From assembly GCA_949130485.1 (NCBI GenBank), contig OX422183.1, forward strand, positions 2,269,936 to 2,333,935: a stretch of 64,000 nt of DNA. The letters run 5' to 3'. Below, in pieces: positions 11,663 through 22,700 of this stretch; the stretch's first letter is position 1, and the number at the start of each line of letters is the position of its first letter. The notes beneath the pieces are model-generated. The model was given only the letters and a program-made list of their open reading frames with translations, had not been told where the DNA came from and searched no databases. The position numbers and the translations under genes are program-made. Source of the DNA: Agelas oroides (Eukaryota; Porifera; Demospongiae; Agelasida; Agelasidae).

Positions 11663-12045
11663 CTTGTATAGTCCACATGTGCTTACGCCTACTGTCGTGG
11701 GCTTCGTGGCTAACAAAAGCGATACTGTTCAGGCTCGCCCGTTTGAGGCGTGGCTTACTCGCTTGTTTTGCGCTGCGCGGTGTTCAAAGACTTCAAGTAT
11801 ATGACTAATATGCAATCACATAGATTCTCGTACAATTTGGGAATAATTGCACTCACAACGGGCATAAGGTTACGATCAACTGCGCTGAAGGCTGTTGGCA
11901 TAGTAAATTTATTGTTTAAATATTTCGAAAACCGTAACTGATATTTATCTCAAACAAGTTGCAGTCCAACAGCACATGAAAGAAATATAGATCTCTATTA
12001 TTCGGAGACAAAATAGCTTCTGTTTAAAAACGCCTCAACGCATTT
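11663..12045. other. No gene recognised
   Basis: Unique-looking sequence after the minisatellite. Short open frames only, none with recognisable protein features. Its right edge runs into the first 144-bp direct repeat. Confidence 0.4.
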
Positions 12046-12189
12046 GAACCAGCAACTAGCCGCACCGCTCGAACACTCTTTGCGCCAAATTACTCGGCGA
12101 CTGTCGATCCTGAAATTTTTTCTTGCACTACTACACGATATTTGCTAGGTCGGCACGTAAAGATATCTGCCATGGCGCTTTGTGTATAC
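12046..12189 (+). repeat. 144-bp direct repeat, copy 1
   Basis: GAACCAGCAACTAGCCGCAC to TTTGTGTATAC is repeated at 12852-12995 with essentially one difference (ACGATATT versus ACGGTATT). The high identity against a diverged background points to a recent duplication or insertion-mediated copy. No coding assignment. Confidence 0.9.
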
Positions 12190-12208
12190 TTTTAGTAATA
12201 TTTGTAGG

Positions 12209-12579
12209 AGCTGAAGAGACAGTGGTTATGTAGTGTATATTTTGCTAATTGCATAAGACAACCATAGAGGAAGCTTCCCAGACCATCTTGCAACATTGAT
12301 CTTGCAGATATAGTAACCACCGAACATCTTGAAAGAGGTCACACCTGCCTGTATCAAAGAGCATGCAATAACAACGCATGATCTTGCAGATATAGTAACC
12401 ACTGAACATCTGTGAGAGAGTCACCACAAAAGCATCCTATTTTTGAAGTGTAGTTGTAGTGACTCCCTGACAGATGTTCTGAGGGTTGTCAGTTGTAAGG
12501 TATGTTTTGGGCTCAGGTTGCTTATGCAATTAACCTCATATACCAAAGCAAACTTCTCATAACCACTGTCTCCTCAGCT
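12209..12579. mobile_element. Inverted-repeat element with internal duplication
   Basis: The left end GAGCTGAAGAGACAGTGG.TTATG and right end CATAACCACTGTCTCCTCAGCTT are inverted. Inside, GATCTTGCAGATATAGTAAC occurs twice (about 12297 and 12382). It sits between the two copies of the 144-bp repeat, so it may have been part of the event that created them. A 45-bp piece at about 12468 (GACTCCCTGACAGATGTTCT) recurs at about 13325. Confidence 0.6.
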
Positions 12580-12601
12580 TGTCTGCAACCAGGGTAACCG
12601 C

Positions 12602-12826
12602 TCAGTGGTTAAAACAACCAATCATTTTTTGCAGTGCAGGAATCAAGATTTCAGAATCCTGAATGTCACCAGAAAGCCAGGATTCAGTGATACAGATGAC
12701 ATCTGGGTTATGAGAGTCAGCCAAAATTAGCAGCTCATCAAATTTAGGAAGCAGACTCCTGGCATTGTAGTACAAGGTTTTCAACATGTTGTTAGACAGA
12801 GCATTAGGCGATTCACTGTTATACAT
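12602..12826 (-). pseudogene. LINE endonuclease (EEP) fragment, truncated
   Basis: The minus-strand frame reads TLYYNARSLLPKFDELLILA, then NPDVICITESWLSGDIQDSE. This is the N-terminal signature of the apurinic-type endonuclease domain of CR1/L2/Jockey-like non-LTR retrotransposons: the N of YYNARS and the E of ITESWL are conserved metal-site residues. Similarity stops abruptly near 12640 (ILIPAL), so only about 50 residues of the domain remain. It is a dead fragment. Its RT counterpart is not adjacent; other LINE pieces lie at 29.7 and 55.6 kb. Confidence 0.75.
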
Positions 12827-12851
12827 GGTATGCTTACTAGGTCACATGCTA

Positions 12852-12995
12852 GAACCAGCAACTAGCCGCACCGCTCGAACACTCTTTGCGCCAAATTACT
12901 CGGCGACTGTCGATCCTGAAATTTTTTCTTGCACTACTACACGGTATTTGCTAGGTCGGCACGTAAAGATATCTGCCATGGCGCTTTGTGTATAC
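12852..12995 (+). repeat. 144-bp direct repeat, copy 2
   Basis: Second copy of 12046-12189, same orientation and same length. Sequence after both copies shares only a short TATTTGTAGGA string. Confidence 0.9.
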
Positions 12996-13833
12996 TATAT
13001 TTGTAGGAATTTAACCGCCTTAGGCGTAAGAAATGCGCTTCGGAGCGTAGAATCTTCAATTCAAGTCCAATTTTCGCGAAATTTCTTTAAATGCCGCCCT
13101 GCTAAATACACTATGCTACCCGTACAACACACCAGAACACAGAAGAAACGCTTTCCTTGCCTTATATTTGGCGCAAGGACAAGCAATCTGCCTTCGAAAT
13201 ACGGCAAGGCCTCGAGCATCGCCAGTGAGTTTGGGGACGCGCGTTAGTGCAGCTTCCGCAATACTATGTCAACTATAATTGCTTACGTAAACAATTGGCC
13301 CTTGTATGCATTTCACAGGTTGTAATGACTCCCTCACAGATGTTCCGAGAGTTGTCAGTGTATCATATGAGGAAATTTTGGACATTAGCCTGTTTTTCCC
13401 ACCAATTCTCACCTTTTCATGTTGCAGCTTAAGTATGGCCAATACTGGAGATGAAGTTATTTTATCTGCATTATTTTGGTTTTGTTGACTTTTGTTTAAA
13501 AATGTAGGTGAAATTCTGATTGTACACACTATTTGCTTCAAGACGATACCAGTACAACGATGATACAAAACTGCATATGCAATTACTGCAATATTGCACA
13601 CTTTTCTATAGGGTATAAAATCAATAAGTATATGATTAAATGTAGAAATCACCACAATCAAATAATCAAATTTGTCATCACAAGCCTTCAGTATTATACA
13701 CCGTAATCATAAGTTATACACAAACTATTCATTGCTGTAAAAAATAAATGCCACTATGTGTTAGCTATACTAGGCCTATGACTATACACTGTTTCTGGCT
13801 AGTAACAATTCATGTGACTGATTACCTCAAGGT
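12996..13833. other. No gene recognised
   Basis: Holds the second copy of a 45-bp motif (GACTCCCTCACAGATGTTCC at about 13325). The last ~65 bp (about 13770-13833) belong to the duplicated flank of the cysteine-rich gene, matching about 32262-32350. Otherwise only short random frames. Confidence 0.4.
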
Positions 13834-14580
13834 TTAAAGCAGCAACATGGCCGTCACGATGAATGTTAGCACCAAAAGCACTTTGAGAAAGTTAGGTGCT
13901 TGAGCAAAATTTAGTGAGCTCATCCGTAAGTTGCAAAATCCCGGCGTACCGACTCTACAACTGGACCACAGGTTGTTCGACAACGTAGCGTAAGTTCCAC
14001 CCGACGCACTGAAAACTGTGCTGTTAAGTACGTTAATGCAACACCCATTTTCGCTCCGCCAGGTGATCAGGGCATTCTGACAGCCGGTTGTGCAGACCTG
14101 AAAAGATGATCGGGGAATGCCGCATTGTGTTACCACTCGCTGCTCGTTGGGCAATAGAGTGTTGAATTCTTCGTAACAGAACATACCAGCATCGTTTCTG
14201 GTGCACATTCCTCTTGTGATACCGATATACTGCGAATAGCCGCACCGACTGTAGAATGTTATAATTGGGTTACCACATCTCGGCTGGCAAAAAATCCTGT
14301 AAGCTGTCAGTACACGTGCATTTTGGTCCACAAGGGCAGACACGTCCAGATTACTGAGTTGAGCGGCACAGTCAAGCGGATAATTTGCGAAAATGTTGGC
14401 AACTTGGCTCCGGCTGCATGTTCCGAATATCTGAGTCTGGCGCTTTGTAACTGAGCTCGTCGACAAGAATTGCACAGCTTCGAGAGCACCTTGAAGAGCT
14501 GAAGATGTCACCTGTGGCCGGCAATGACCACCAGGGATCAACAACACGGTCAGGAACACTATCACTGCTACATTCATCAT
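13834..14580 (-). CDS. Secreted cysteine-rich protein with C-terminal membrane anchor, copy 1
   Basis: A single-exon gene of 248 residues. The start MMNVAVIVFLTVLLIPGGHC is a typical signal peptide. The mature part has 14 cysteines (motifs FGTCSR, QPRCGNP, SRCGYS, VCTTGCQN, NGCCIN, GFCNL), implying several disulphides. A dibasic KR before QTQIFGTC is a possible processing site. The last ~19 residues (FLKVLLVLTFIVTAMLLL) are hydrophobic and end the protein, fitting a GPI-anchor signal or tail anchor. A TATA box lies 78 bp upstream. A near-identical paralogue sits at 32353-33132 with matching flanks, so about 0.9 kb was duplicated. No known domain is recognised. It is probably a surface-exposed extracellular protein. 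Confidence 0.8.
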   Translation of the reverse strand: MMNVAVIVFLTVLLIPGGHCRPQVTSSALQGALEAVQFLSTSSVTKRQTQIFGTCSRSQVANIFANYPLDCAAQLSNLDVSALVDQNARVLTAYRIFCQPRCGNPIITFYSRCGYSQYIGITRGMCTRNDAGMFCYEEFNTLLPNEQRVVTQCGIPRSSFQVCTTGCQNALITWRSENGCCINVLNSTVFSASGGTYATLSNNLWSSCRVGTPGFCNLRMSSLNFAQAPNFLKVLLVLTFIVTAMLLL

Positions 14581-14657
14581 ACGTATAAATATGGCAAATC
14601 AGAGACAAAGCGAATTGTCTAAACGCAATTTTAATTAAGTCTCATGCAGTCTCTACA

Positions 14658-14664
14658 ATTTATA
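14658..14664 (-). promoter_or_regulatory. TATA box of the cysteine-rich gene, copy 1
   Basis: TATAAAT on the minus strand, in the block GATGTATAAATTGTAGAGAC that is conserved upstream of both paralogues. The distance to the ATG is 78 bp here and about 44-50 bp in copy 2 because of a small indel. Confidence 0.55.
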
Positions 14665-14931
14665 CATCTCGCAACTTCCGGTAGTTTCTGGAGTAAAACC
14701 CGCCGTTCTGAAAACCACGTTATCAGTCTATAATCAGTCTATACCGTAAATTGGGAAAAGGTCGTTGTTAATTAATCCTTGGTCCAGCCGACAGCGAAAA
14801 TTAAACCCGCGAAAAACTTTCCGACAGTGTAAATTTACGGTACGAAAATAACACGTATACGATGTGCACACAAAGACAGCCATTTTGAATGCTCTGCTCT
14901 TGACTCGGTTCACTATTAGTCCTCAATCGCG

Positions 14932-15080
14932 ATGTCAATTCGAAGCTACTTCAAGTCAAAGGGTGGTCTTCCGGATCCCGAAGGATCGTTGTCGGCAACA
15001 TGTCTGCCAACGCTGAAGCGACCGCACTTGCAAACAAAGCTATCGTGGACAAAGGCCTTGGCAAGAAGCGCGGTCAGTAC
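14932..15080 (+). pseudogene. 5' exon of a transposon-type protein (SIRSYF start), frameshifted
   Basis: ATG at 14932 gives MSIRSYFKSKGGLPDPEGSL. I associate this start (SIRSYF, then LPDPxGSL) with repeat-encoded proteins in sponge and cnidarian genomes, from general memory and not verified. After about 22 codons the expected continuation (SANAEATALANKAIVDKGLG, then KKRGQY) is in another frame, so a small indel breaks it. The sequence after 15075 no longer looks coding. It is probably a decayed element. The promoter region upstream holds nothing distinctive. Confidence 0.45.
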
Positions 15081-15412
15081 TTTATATTTCAAACTACATA
15101 TACGTGAACAATCAAAACAGCATCAGGCCCACTCTATTTTAAATTTTGTACCCTTCATTGTGCTTGCCGTACTTTTCTTTGTTTCCGGTGGGAGGAGCGA
15201 GAGGGAGAGAAAATTACGTCTGGACACTCTGGCCAGCTTTCCGTGGACATCCGCACCAGTGCAGTGGCGTAGAACTTGTGAGCCTCGGTTTCGCGGTCGT
15301 GGTTGCTAAGATACCGCTCCACCTCGCGTCCACCTACCGGTCTTCCGATTCCGTGTATTATTGTGAACGCAAAGGGAAGATCAAAACGAGGGAGGCCTGG
15401 TACCGAGGTTAG

Positions 15413-16027
15413 AGTTAAACCCTTGAACGTATAGCGTGAACAGCGTATAGCGCAGCGTTTCTGCTACCAGTTAAGCCTGCCAACCTGTGAATCTTCAGCA
15501 TATGTAGTAGAGCCGTCCAAAAATGCCAGCAATATTGATTATATTCTCTCTCTGACCGTGAATGCTCTTCACAATACTTATCGTGAAGTTGTATTATTCC
15601 TATCATAATTTATGCAACAGACTAATACATATTCTTGCAGCCACACCCTTCACAAAGAGAGGAATAGTCTTGTCACACTACAACTGATGAGTCATCACTG
15701 AGAAACAATTATTGTACTGCACGTCTTGCTATCATGTCTATGTGAATGAGTACCATCTACAAAAGCACGATTGGTCATGGCTGCTGTGGTAGAGACTTGA
15801 TGGTTGCAGTTTGACCAGATTCTTCCCCATTTTGTGAAGGTGTGGTGTGCAAGGATTTGGGTTCATAAGGAGTTCAGTATATCCACTATATATGGCAAAA
15901 AATGGCATCCTTGTCTGACTTTGAAAATCAGAAAATGTCCTTGGTTGCAGTTTTTGCATAAAATGGCTCTGCAGTTGATTCACCATTCAGTCTCTCTTCA
16001 GTCACCTGTGTTCACATCTTCAACATC
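15413..16027. other. No gene recognised
   Basis: Short frames only on both strands, none with domain signals. Ends at the MITE beginning 16028. Confidence 0.4.
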
Positions 16028-16332
16028 CATAGGCGTCGCACCCGGTGGGTTAGGGGGGCCATGCCCCCCCCCCCCCCCCCCCCACACACACACTTTTTTA
16101 GCCCTCAAAGTAGGTGTGGTCATAATAAGTAGCTAGCTACCTAGCTAGACGTTGTCGATCGATATCGCGACGCATATGGCTGGTATTACATAGTACTTAT
16201 GGACCTCGCGCTAGCGTACAGTATATGCACTTTTGAGGGGTGTGGCAGGGGCGTGACCTCAAAAATTTTTCGCGCTCTTACTATCAACTGTAGCCCTGCC
16301 CCCCCACTCTCAATTTGCTTCCGACGCCTATG
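16028..16332. mobile_element. Inverted-repeat element with poly-C tract
   Basis: Ends CATAGGCGTCG and CGACGCCTATG are exact inverted repeats 305 bp apart. Next to the left end is a run of ~20 C (about 16063-16082), and the right arm holds GCCCCCCCAC. It abuts the kinase pseudogene and may have replaced or cut off its 5' part. No target duplication was found. Confidence 0.65.
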
Positions 16333-17235
16333 AAATCAAACAATGACTTTGGGTGGAAGGGACAATTTTCTTGTCTGTGCATGTGTCTCCAAGAGTCCAA
16401 TAGAAAAGGACAGCAATTTGGTGTGACAATAAGAATTTGCGACCATCGTCGGCAGCAGTATCTAGATGACATCACCCCCGACCATCCCCTCATGGGTATG
16501 ATTTTGAAGTGTATCAACAACAGTCCTACACTTCGCCCAACTGCAGCCAAGATCCTCAAAGATGTCAAGGAGCTAGTAGAGGCACAGTTTACCCCAACTG
16601 GCAGGGAGGAGTTGCTCCAGAGGGTGAAAGCTCTCTCTGTTAGCCTTAAAGAGATTGAGGAGAGATCTAAAAGTCAATTAAGAACAGCACACAGATGAAA
16701 CTACTAAGGTAGCCCATAAGGAAGTAACTAGACACTAAGCAGTACTCCAACACCAAAGAGCTCTGACAGTAAACGTCAGGACCATGAAAGGATTGTTGAC
16801 CGTCCACAAACATCTAGCAAAAAGATAAGAAAAGGGGCCCATGGCATGGTGCTCTTGTGTCCATGCAAACACTGTACGCAAGTTTGGAAGTGGAGCTGAA
16901 AACTGCCCAGGAGAGCCTAGATGAAATCAAAGCAGCACAATTAATAGAGAGTGAGTTTTATGCTCAACTTGAGGATGATAAAGAGCAATGTCTGGAATTG
17001 GTAGCAAGGATTGAAAAATGCCAACAGACTGTACAGTCCTTGATTGCTGATTTGAAGAATGCTGAGGAACGGGGAGAAATGCGGGCAGCAAAACTACAAG
17101 AATCCTTGAATGTAACGCAAGAGCTTTGCAGAAGTCTCCAACATTTTCTGCATGTTCAGGAGACAACAGCAAGAGTTCAAGGAAACCCAACAGAGGTTGG
17201 GCGAACTGATACAAGAGGCATTTCTAGATAAATAA
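16333..17235 (+). pseudogene. Kinase C-lobe plus coiled coil, broken gene
   Basis: From about 16430 the frame reads RRQQYLDDITPDHPLMGMIL, then KCINNSPTLRPTAAKILKDV. This is the end of a protein kinase C-lobe: HPLM, and the conserved RPTA helix that closes the domain in TKL/receptor-type kinases of early animals. Coiled coil follows (LLQRVKALSVSLKEIEER), a stop at 16698, then a second coiled-coil frame 16857-17231 (LEVELKTAQESLDEIKAAQL). The natural end, QQRLGELIQEAFLDK and stop at 17235, is only reached by a frameshift near 17155. With no catalytic N-lobe, a stop and a frameshift, this is a pseudogene. The MITE at 16028-16332 abuts its 5' edge. Confidence 0.6.
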
Positions 17236-18250
17236 TCTGGCATAGCTGTAAAAGTGTTTGAGTTGCCAACTATGCTTGTGACTATAATTTACCTTAGAGG
17301 ATACCTATACAGCTCAGCCAACAATACAGTTGCTAACTGCATGCTTCTTACTTGCTGTGTATACACAAGGTTATGGATGGCCATGGAACACCACTTCATT
17401 GTAGTAACTACAACTATAGTGAAGGAGCAAAGTGCTTGTGTATATGCTGCCAGATACTCAGCCTAATTTACAATTTACCAAAGCATGTTAAAAACCAGAC
17501 ACTCCAGTGTACTTTGCCACCGTTAAATTTACCCTCAGTAAAAAGGCAATCGTTATTTAAAGTATTTGGTTTCAGGTGATTTAATTAAATTAGCTACATA
17601 CATGGGTTAATTGTGTAAATGAAATCCAAGAATGAGCATTTCTTATCCAAGCCTGACATTTACTCATCTGCATTTGAATCACAAGCCATGAAGTCATGGT
17701 TGAAATGCCAGGAATGTAGCCAAATAGGTCTTCTGAAAGAGGAAACTGATTATACAAAAGAAGAAACTCCTCAACAGAATTTTAAGAAACCTATTTGGAA
17801 GTATTTTTTGACTTCTTGTACTCAGTTCTTTCAAGTGAAATGACCTATAAAGTTTTATAGTGAGAGGTAATAGGACATTAGCTACTAATCAATGGATTGG
17901 ACTGACTAGATTGAACTGGACTTTAAAAAAGATCTGGCAAGTTAATAAACCATCTGAAACAAAACTGAGCGTGTAGAAAAAACAGTGGACTGCAGTAGAT
18001 CCATATGCTGCATGCACCGGACTTGCAGGACTATACGTACAGTACTACTAGCCTTGTACAAAGGCATGGACATGCCTGATCTCACCTGGGTACAAGGCTT
18101 AGTTCAATACCTGCACCATATGACTGCTTTTCAGGTCAAGGATGAAAAACAATTTCATGTCATCTAAGGTTTCGAGGATATCATCAATCTGAGTTCAAGT
18201 CTTTCATAGAGACATTCAGTATTTTATAGTCTACAGAGAATCTCCAATCT
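17236..18250. repeat. Non-coding; contains a diverged MITE interior (about 17690-17845)
   Basis: 17700-17840 (TGTAGCCAAATAGGTCTTCT, then AAACCTATTTGGAAG) matches the interior of the CACTG-ended element at 28940-29347 (TGTAGCCAAATAGGACTTCT). It is therefore an old copy of the same family. The 74-codon frame over it is not a gene. Nothing else recognised. Confidence 0.5.
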
Positions 18251-18684
18251 TTATTCTCGTTTCTTTATCAAGACAACTAGGGAAGCCCAGGGGCTGGTTG
18301 ATTGTTCAATTAGCTTGGTGTCTTTGTGCTGCTTTGAGGTTGTTGTCAGATTAGTGAAGTCAGAGTCTGCCAGTGATGCATGTTCTTGACAATATGTCCC
18401 ACACCATCCATGAGAGAACACATCAGCATTTTGACAGAGCATCTCCAACACTTTGCACTTGATCGGCCAAGCTCTAGAATCATGGTCATAGCATGTACAC
18501 ATGGCACACGTAGTTCATCCAATAAATTAGCTGGAATGTGTCCAGAATACCAATGCCAAAAATAGGATTGTTGATCACTTATGAGAGGTATCTGCACCTT
18601 TGTAAATATGCAACAGCTAACTGGTACCAGTATTAAACACCCCACAATAATAAAACCCTTGAAAGATATGTTAGTTCTCCTCAT
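18251..18684 (-). pseudogene. Ty3/gypsy-type pol remnant
   Basis: The minus-strand frame 18502-18251 contains MLCQNADVFSHG followed closely by LIEQSTSPWASLVVLIKKRE. The second string is the start of gypsy-type reverse transcriptase (consensus SPWASPVVLVKKK), and NADVFS is the usual motif about 40 residues upstream of it. The spacer is shortened and altered, so there is an internal deletion. The frame ends right after. The overlapping frame 18684-18346 may preserve upstream pol sequence out of frame. Dead element. Confidence 0.5.
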
Positions 18685-19538
18685 GTTTTGCGGAAATCAC
18701 TATACCTAAACATACAAGGGGGGCACATATACACATACTTTGGACAGTTAGTGATGTAGTATCTGCTCATCTACATTGCACGTTACTCAAGTGGGATATG
18801 GGTTAGAGTCTCTCTCCCTTTGTCCCATGTTTGTAGCTAGCTTTTCAAGAACCAGAAGTACTTGATTGTTGTCAGGTTAGCCGCATTCTTAGGCCTTCCA
18901 CACTTCCACTTACTTTGATCACTATACAAACATGCATTGGACTGAAATAAAAACAAACAGCACAGATGTCACATATCATGCCTTTTACATAAGAGATGGA
19001 TCTTGTGTTCTGTACTATAGGTCTGAAGTTCCAGCACACTTAGCTATGTCAAGACAAGAATATTCAAGCTGAAACACATGACTTCCAAATTCAAATCGGA
19101 TGCTGTAACAAAGTTTCTCTAACAGAGCAAAAAGATGATAGTGCTGGTAATAATGACATCATTAAAAAAAACCCTGATGGAGTTAAATTTTAGAGATTTG
19201 CAATGTTATCCTACTGGTCACTCCCATTAGGTAACCAGTGTGCTGTCAACACTTACTGAGGACACTCTACTATATACTTACCCCCACCCCATACTACATA
19301 TGAAAAAACATAGTGTGCTGCTCTGCCTCATCTGGCCATGGGAATCCTTGTTTCATGGAGAATGGCTTTTACCTCCATGTTACCATTTCTAAAACTTGGT
19401 GATTTATCAGACTAATTTCCATAATTTAGAGGCAGGCCAACAACAGCGGGCCACCCCTTGCAGCTGCACAAGACCACACCTTAGATGTGGGAGGGCTTCT
19501 CTCTCCCCTTTGCTGAAGGTGCTGGAGAATGCCAGATG
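18685..19538. other. No gene recognised
   Basis: AT-rich with short frames only. Lies downstream of the NLR gene's 3' end on the opposite side of a small foldback element. Confidence 0.4.
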
Positions 19539-19610
19539 TAGCCTCGTTCCCAGGCTCTCCCCACTAACCCTAACCCCTCCTTAGCGGGGAGAGCCTGGGA
19601 AAGAGGCTAT
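19539..19610. mobile_element. TAGCCTCGTTCCC foldback element with 10-bp target duplication
   Basis: A 72-bp palindrome, TAGCCTCGTTCCCAGGCTCT to AGAGCCTGGGAAAGAGGCTAT. It is bracketed by the exact 10-bp repeat ATGCCAGATG (19529-19538 and 19611-19620). An 8-11 bp duplication is typical of Mutator-like transposases. Clear relatives lie at 26802, 33927, 40207, 45622, 47300 and 49224, with weaker ones elsewhere. Confidence 0.85.
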
Positions 19611-19701
19611 ATGCCAGATGATAAGCATGTGCTACTGTTGCTCATGTGTATGCATGCCATGTTTGATGATTGCCAACTTAAAGTTCAATATACAATCAAT
19701 A

Positions 19702-22700
19702 TTAAACAGGAGGAACCGGAAAGAAAATCACTCTGCTGTCCACTTTAGCACTGGCAATGGATGAACTGTACTTATCAGAGAGCCATAGTTTCTTTACTGT
19801 TGTGTTGTGTGTGAGAGATTCAATCAGTGTCCAAGTACCCTCCTCACCTATGGAATTATCTCTTAAGCTGAGTACTTTCAATGCCTTGTTCACGGGGAGC
19901 ATTTCAGCAAATGCAGTAGCCCCTTTCACTTCAATTGGATTGAGCCACAGGAGCAACTTCTGTAGTGTATCATTTGTGCACAGAGCACTTGCTAACTGAC
20001 ATGCTCCATTTGAGTCAATGTTACATCGTCCAAGGTGGAGGGAAACAAGGGTGCAGCTCATCTTCAGCATTTTAGCAAACATAGCAGCCCCTTTGACTCC
20101 AATTGGGTTGTTCTGTAGGTGCAATTTCTGTAGTGAATTATTCGTACACAGAGCATTTGCTAGCTGGCATGCTCCATCTGAGTCAATGTTGCATTGTCCT
20201 ACATTGAGTTCAACAAGGCTGTGATTTGTCCTTAACATTTCAACAAATGCGGTAGCTTCGTTGATTCCAAATGGGCTGTTATCCAGGCACAATGTCTGTA
20301 GTGTATCATTTGTGCACAGAGCACTCGCTAATTGGCATCCTCCATCTGAGTCAATGTTGCATTGTCCTAGGTTGAGTTCAACAAGGGCATGGTTTGTCCT
20401 CAGCATTTTAGCAAATGCAGTAGCTCCATTGACTCCAATTGGGTTGCTATTCATGTACAACGTCTGCATTGTATCATTTGTGCACAGAGCAGCTGCTAAC
20501 TGACATGCTCCATCTGAGTCAATGTTGCAATGTCCTAGGCCGAGATAGATGAGGGTGTGATTTGTCCTCAGTACTGACGCAAGTGAGGTGGTGTTCTGGA
20601 AAGAAATGTTTGAGTTCTCCATGTCCAACTTCTTGAGTGTGGTGTTGAGATGGAATCCACTAATGATCAGTTCAACAGCTTGAGGAGCGAGGGAGATGCC
20701 AAGCTCTTTGAGACTTTTGGATGATGCCAGGAGTTCACTCAGAGCTTTGCAGTCTTCTGCACCAACTATGCAACTCAATGACAGATGTTCAAGTGCGTTA
20801 AGAACAGTCAGTGATGTAAGCAGTAGAGCAGCCCCTTTACCGATGAGATTGTGGGACAATTTGAGACTCTTCAGATGAGGCATGTGTGGGATGAGATGAG
20901 AAAGGGTTGCATTCGATTCTGAATCTAACTTATTATCCTCTAGGTTGAGTGTTTCCATTTTGCTTATCAACTGTTTTGGAAACTTCAACAGATGTTTTAC
21001 TCCTTCAGATGTCAGAGCATTCTTGCTCAAACTTAGCTCAGTGATACTTCCCATGCAGTGGGTTTCCCCCTCCAGTGCACCTCGCACTAAGAGTTTCACT
21101 CTCTCAGTTTCAATGTGGTGGTGTCTCAAGTCAATCTTCCAGGTACAGTTGCTATGAGACACACAGTAGCCCAACACAAAGCAGTCAAAAGGAGTGATTT
21201 TACTAAATTGTCTACGGAGCTGAATGTCAGATGACCCCAGCAACTTAGCAATGACATCATTGTCCTGTGCTTCGAACAACCAGTGCAGAGTATTGAAGGC
21301 GATCTCACGTGCAATACTAGCTGAGTCATCACCATCACACAATGTGTTCAGTGCATTAATTGGATATCCATTGAACTTCCTTATTCCACATAGAAAGAGC
21401 AGCATCATGTGAAGGTGTTGTATATGGTAATACAAGTGCTGTTCCTTGTATTCCTGCAACAGCTCAATCTGTCTCTCCACTGGCTGCTGTGAGAGGTGAA
21501 ATGCAGCCAGATACTCTTGCACAGTAAAGTGCAGAAAGTTGTAGGAAACTGTAGCCCCTTCATCTGCATACAGCTCTGGGGAACAATGCATCAGACCCAG
21601 GGTTTCAAAGTCTTCTGGGAGATCGGAGAAAATCACCTGCTGATCATGAAGGATTCCTTCGTATGCAATTCTGCCCAGTTCATACAGCTGTTGGAAGACA
21701 TCTTGGGGCAGGTCATTGAAACTACATATTTTCCACCTCCTCTTCTTGCCATGCACTGGATGCTCTAACAGGTAGCGCAGGAGCAGACTGCGAACTAGGG
21801 ATGAATACAGCTCTGTCATGGTCTTAGGAACAAGGGTCTCGTCTTTCCTACTGTTTCGGTACACTTCAACTACAATTGCAGAATTGAGAGGGATGTACAT
21901 CAAGCTATTGATGTGGGGGTTAAATGAGATGTATTTCTGCAAGTCAGCCAGCAGAGAGGGGTCATTGGGTATGGTAGTCTCTAAATAGGACTGGATGTTG
22001 TCTTTGGTGAATCCCAGGATCTCGATGTTCTGGGATATATGTTCTTTACATTCCCTGTGGAGGAACTCACTTGCCCAGGGCCGGCTGGTGACGAGGACTG
22101 CAATCTGTGGTAGCTCCCTCCCTGTGATGACATCCAGAAAAACAGATTTCTGACTGCGTATTTCCTCTGGGAGTTCATCATATCCCTCCAAAAGTAACAG
22201 CACCCCATTGCCTCCTGTATCTTGTATTTCCTTAACTGCTGCTTCCTGGATCTGGTGGTTGTGGTATTGGAAGAAGTCAGGGATGGTCTTTGCAGCTCGC
22301 ACACTCTTGTCTCGGAGTCTTAGGAGGACAACCAGCTGGTATTGCTGGAGCAACTTTCCCTTCCCCCACTTTCGGCACAGTTTCCAGGCAAAGGTGGACT
22401 TTCCCACCCCTGCTGCTCCCTCCACAAGGATGCATTTCACCTGTGACCCATCTGACACCTGGGCAACTTGGTAAATGTCTATGGATCGCTTTGACTTAAT
22501 GATGTCATCAATGTTCCCATGAATTGTGGCTCTCGTAAATTGATCTACCTCTGGCTTTGTAATATCTTCCTTTTCAATGAGGGCAAGGTTGATGTATTTC
22601 TTGGATTTCACTTGTGGCCATTTGTCATAAATTGGTAGTTTCTTTTGTGTGTAGACAGACTTGAGGTAAGAGGCATACTGCAACATTGGTGTTTGGTGAT

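Noticed and set aside
11163..11716. Several Tyr/Val/Cys-rich minus-strand frames (VYTHVYLCI repeats)
   Set aside because: Direct translation of the GTATACA minisatellite in three frames.
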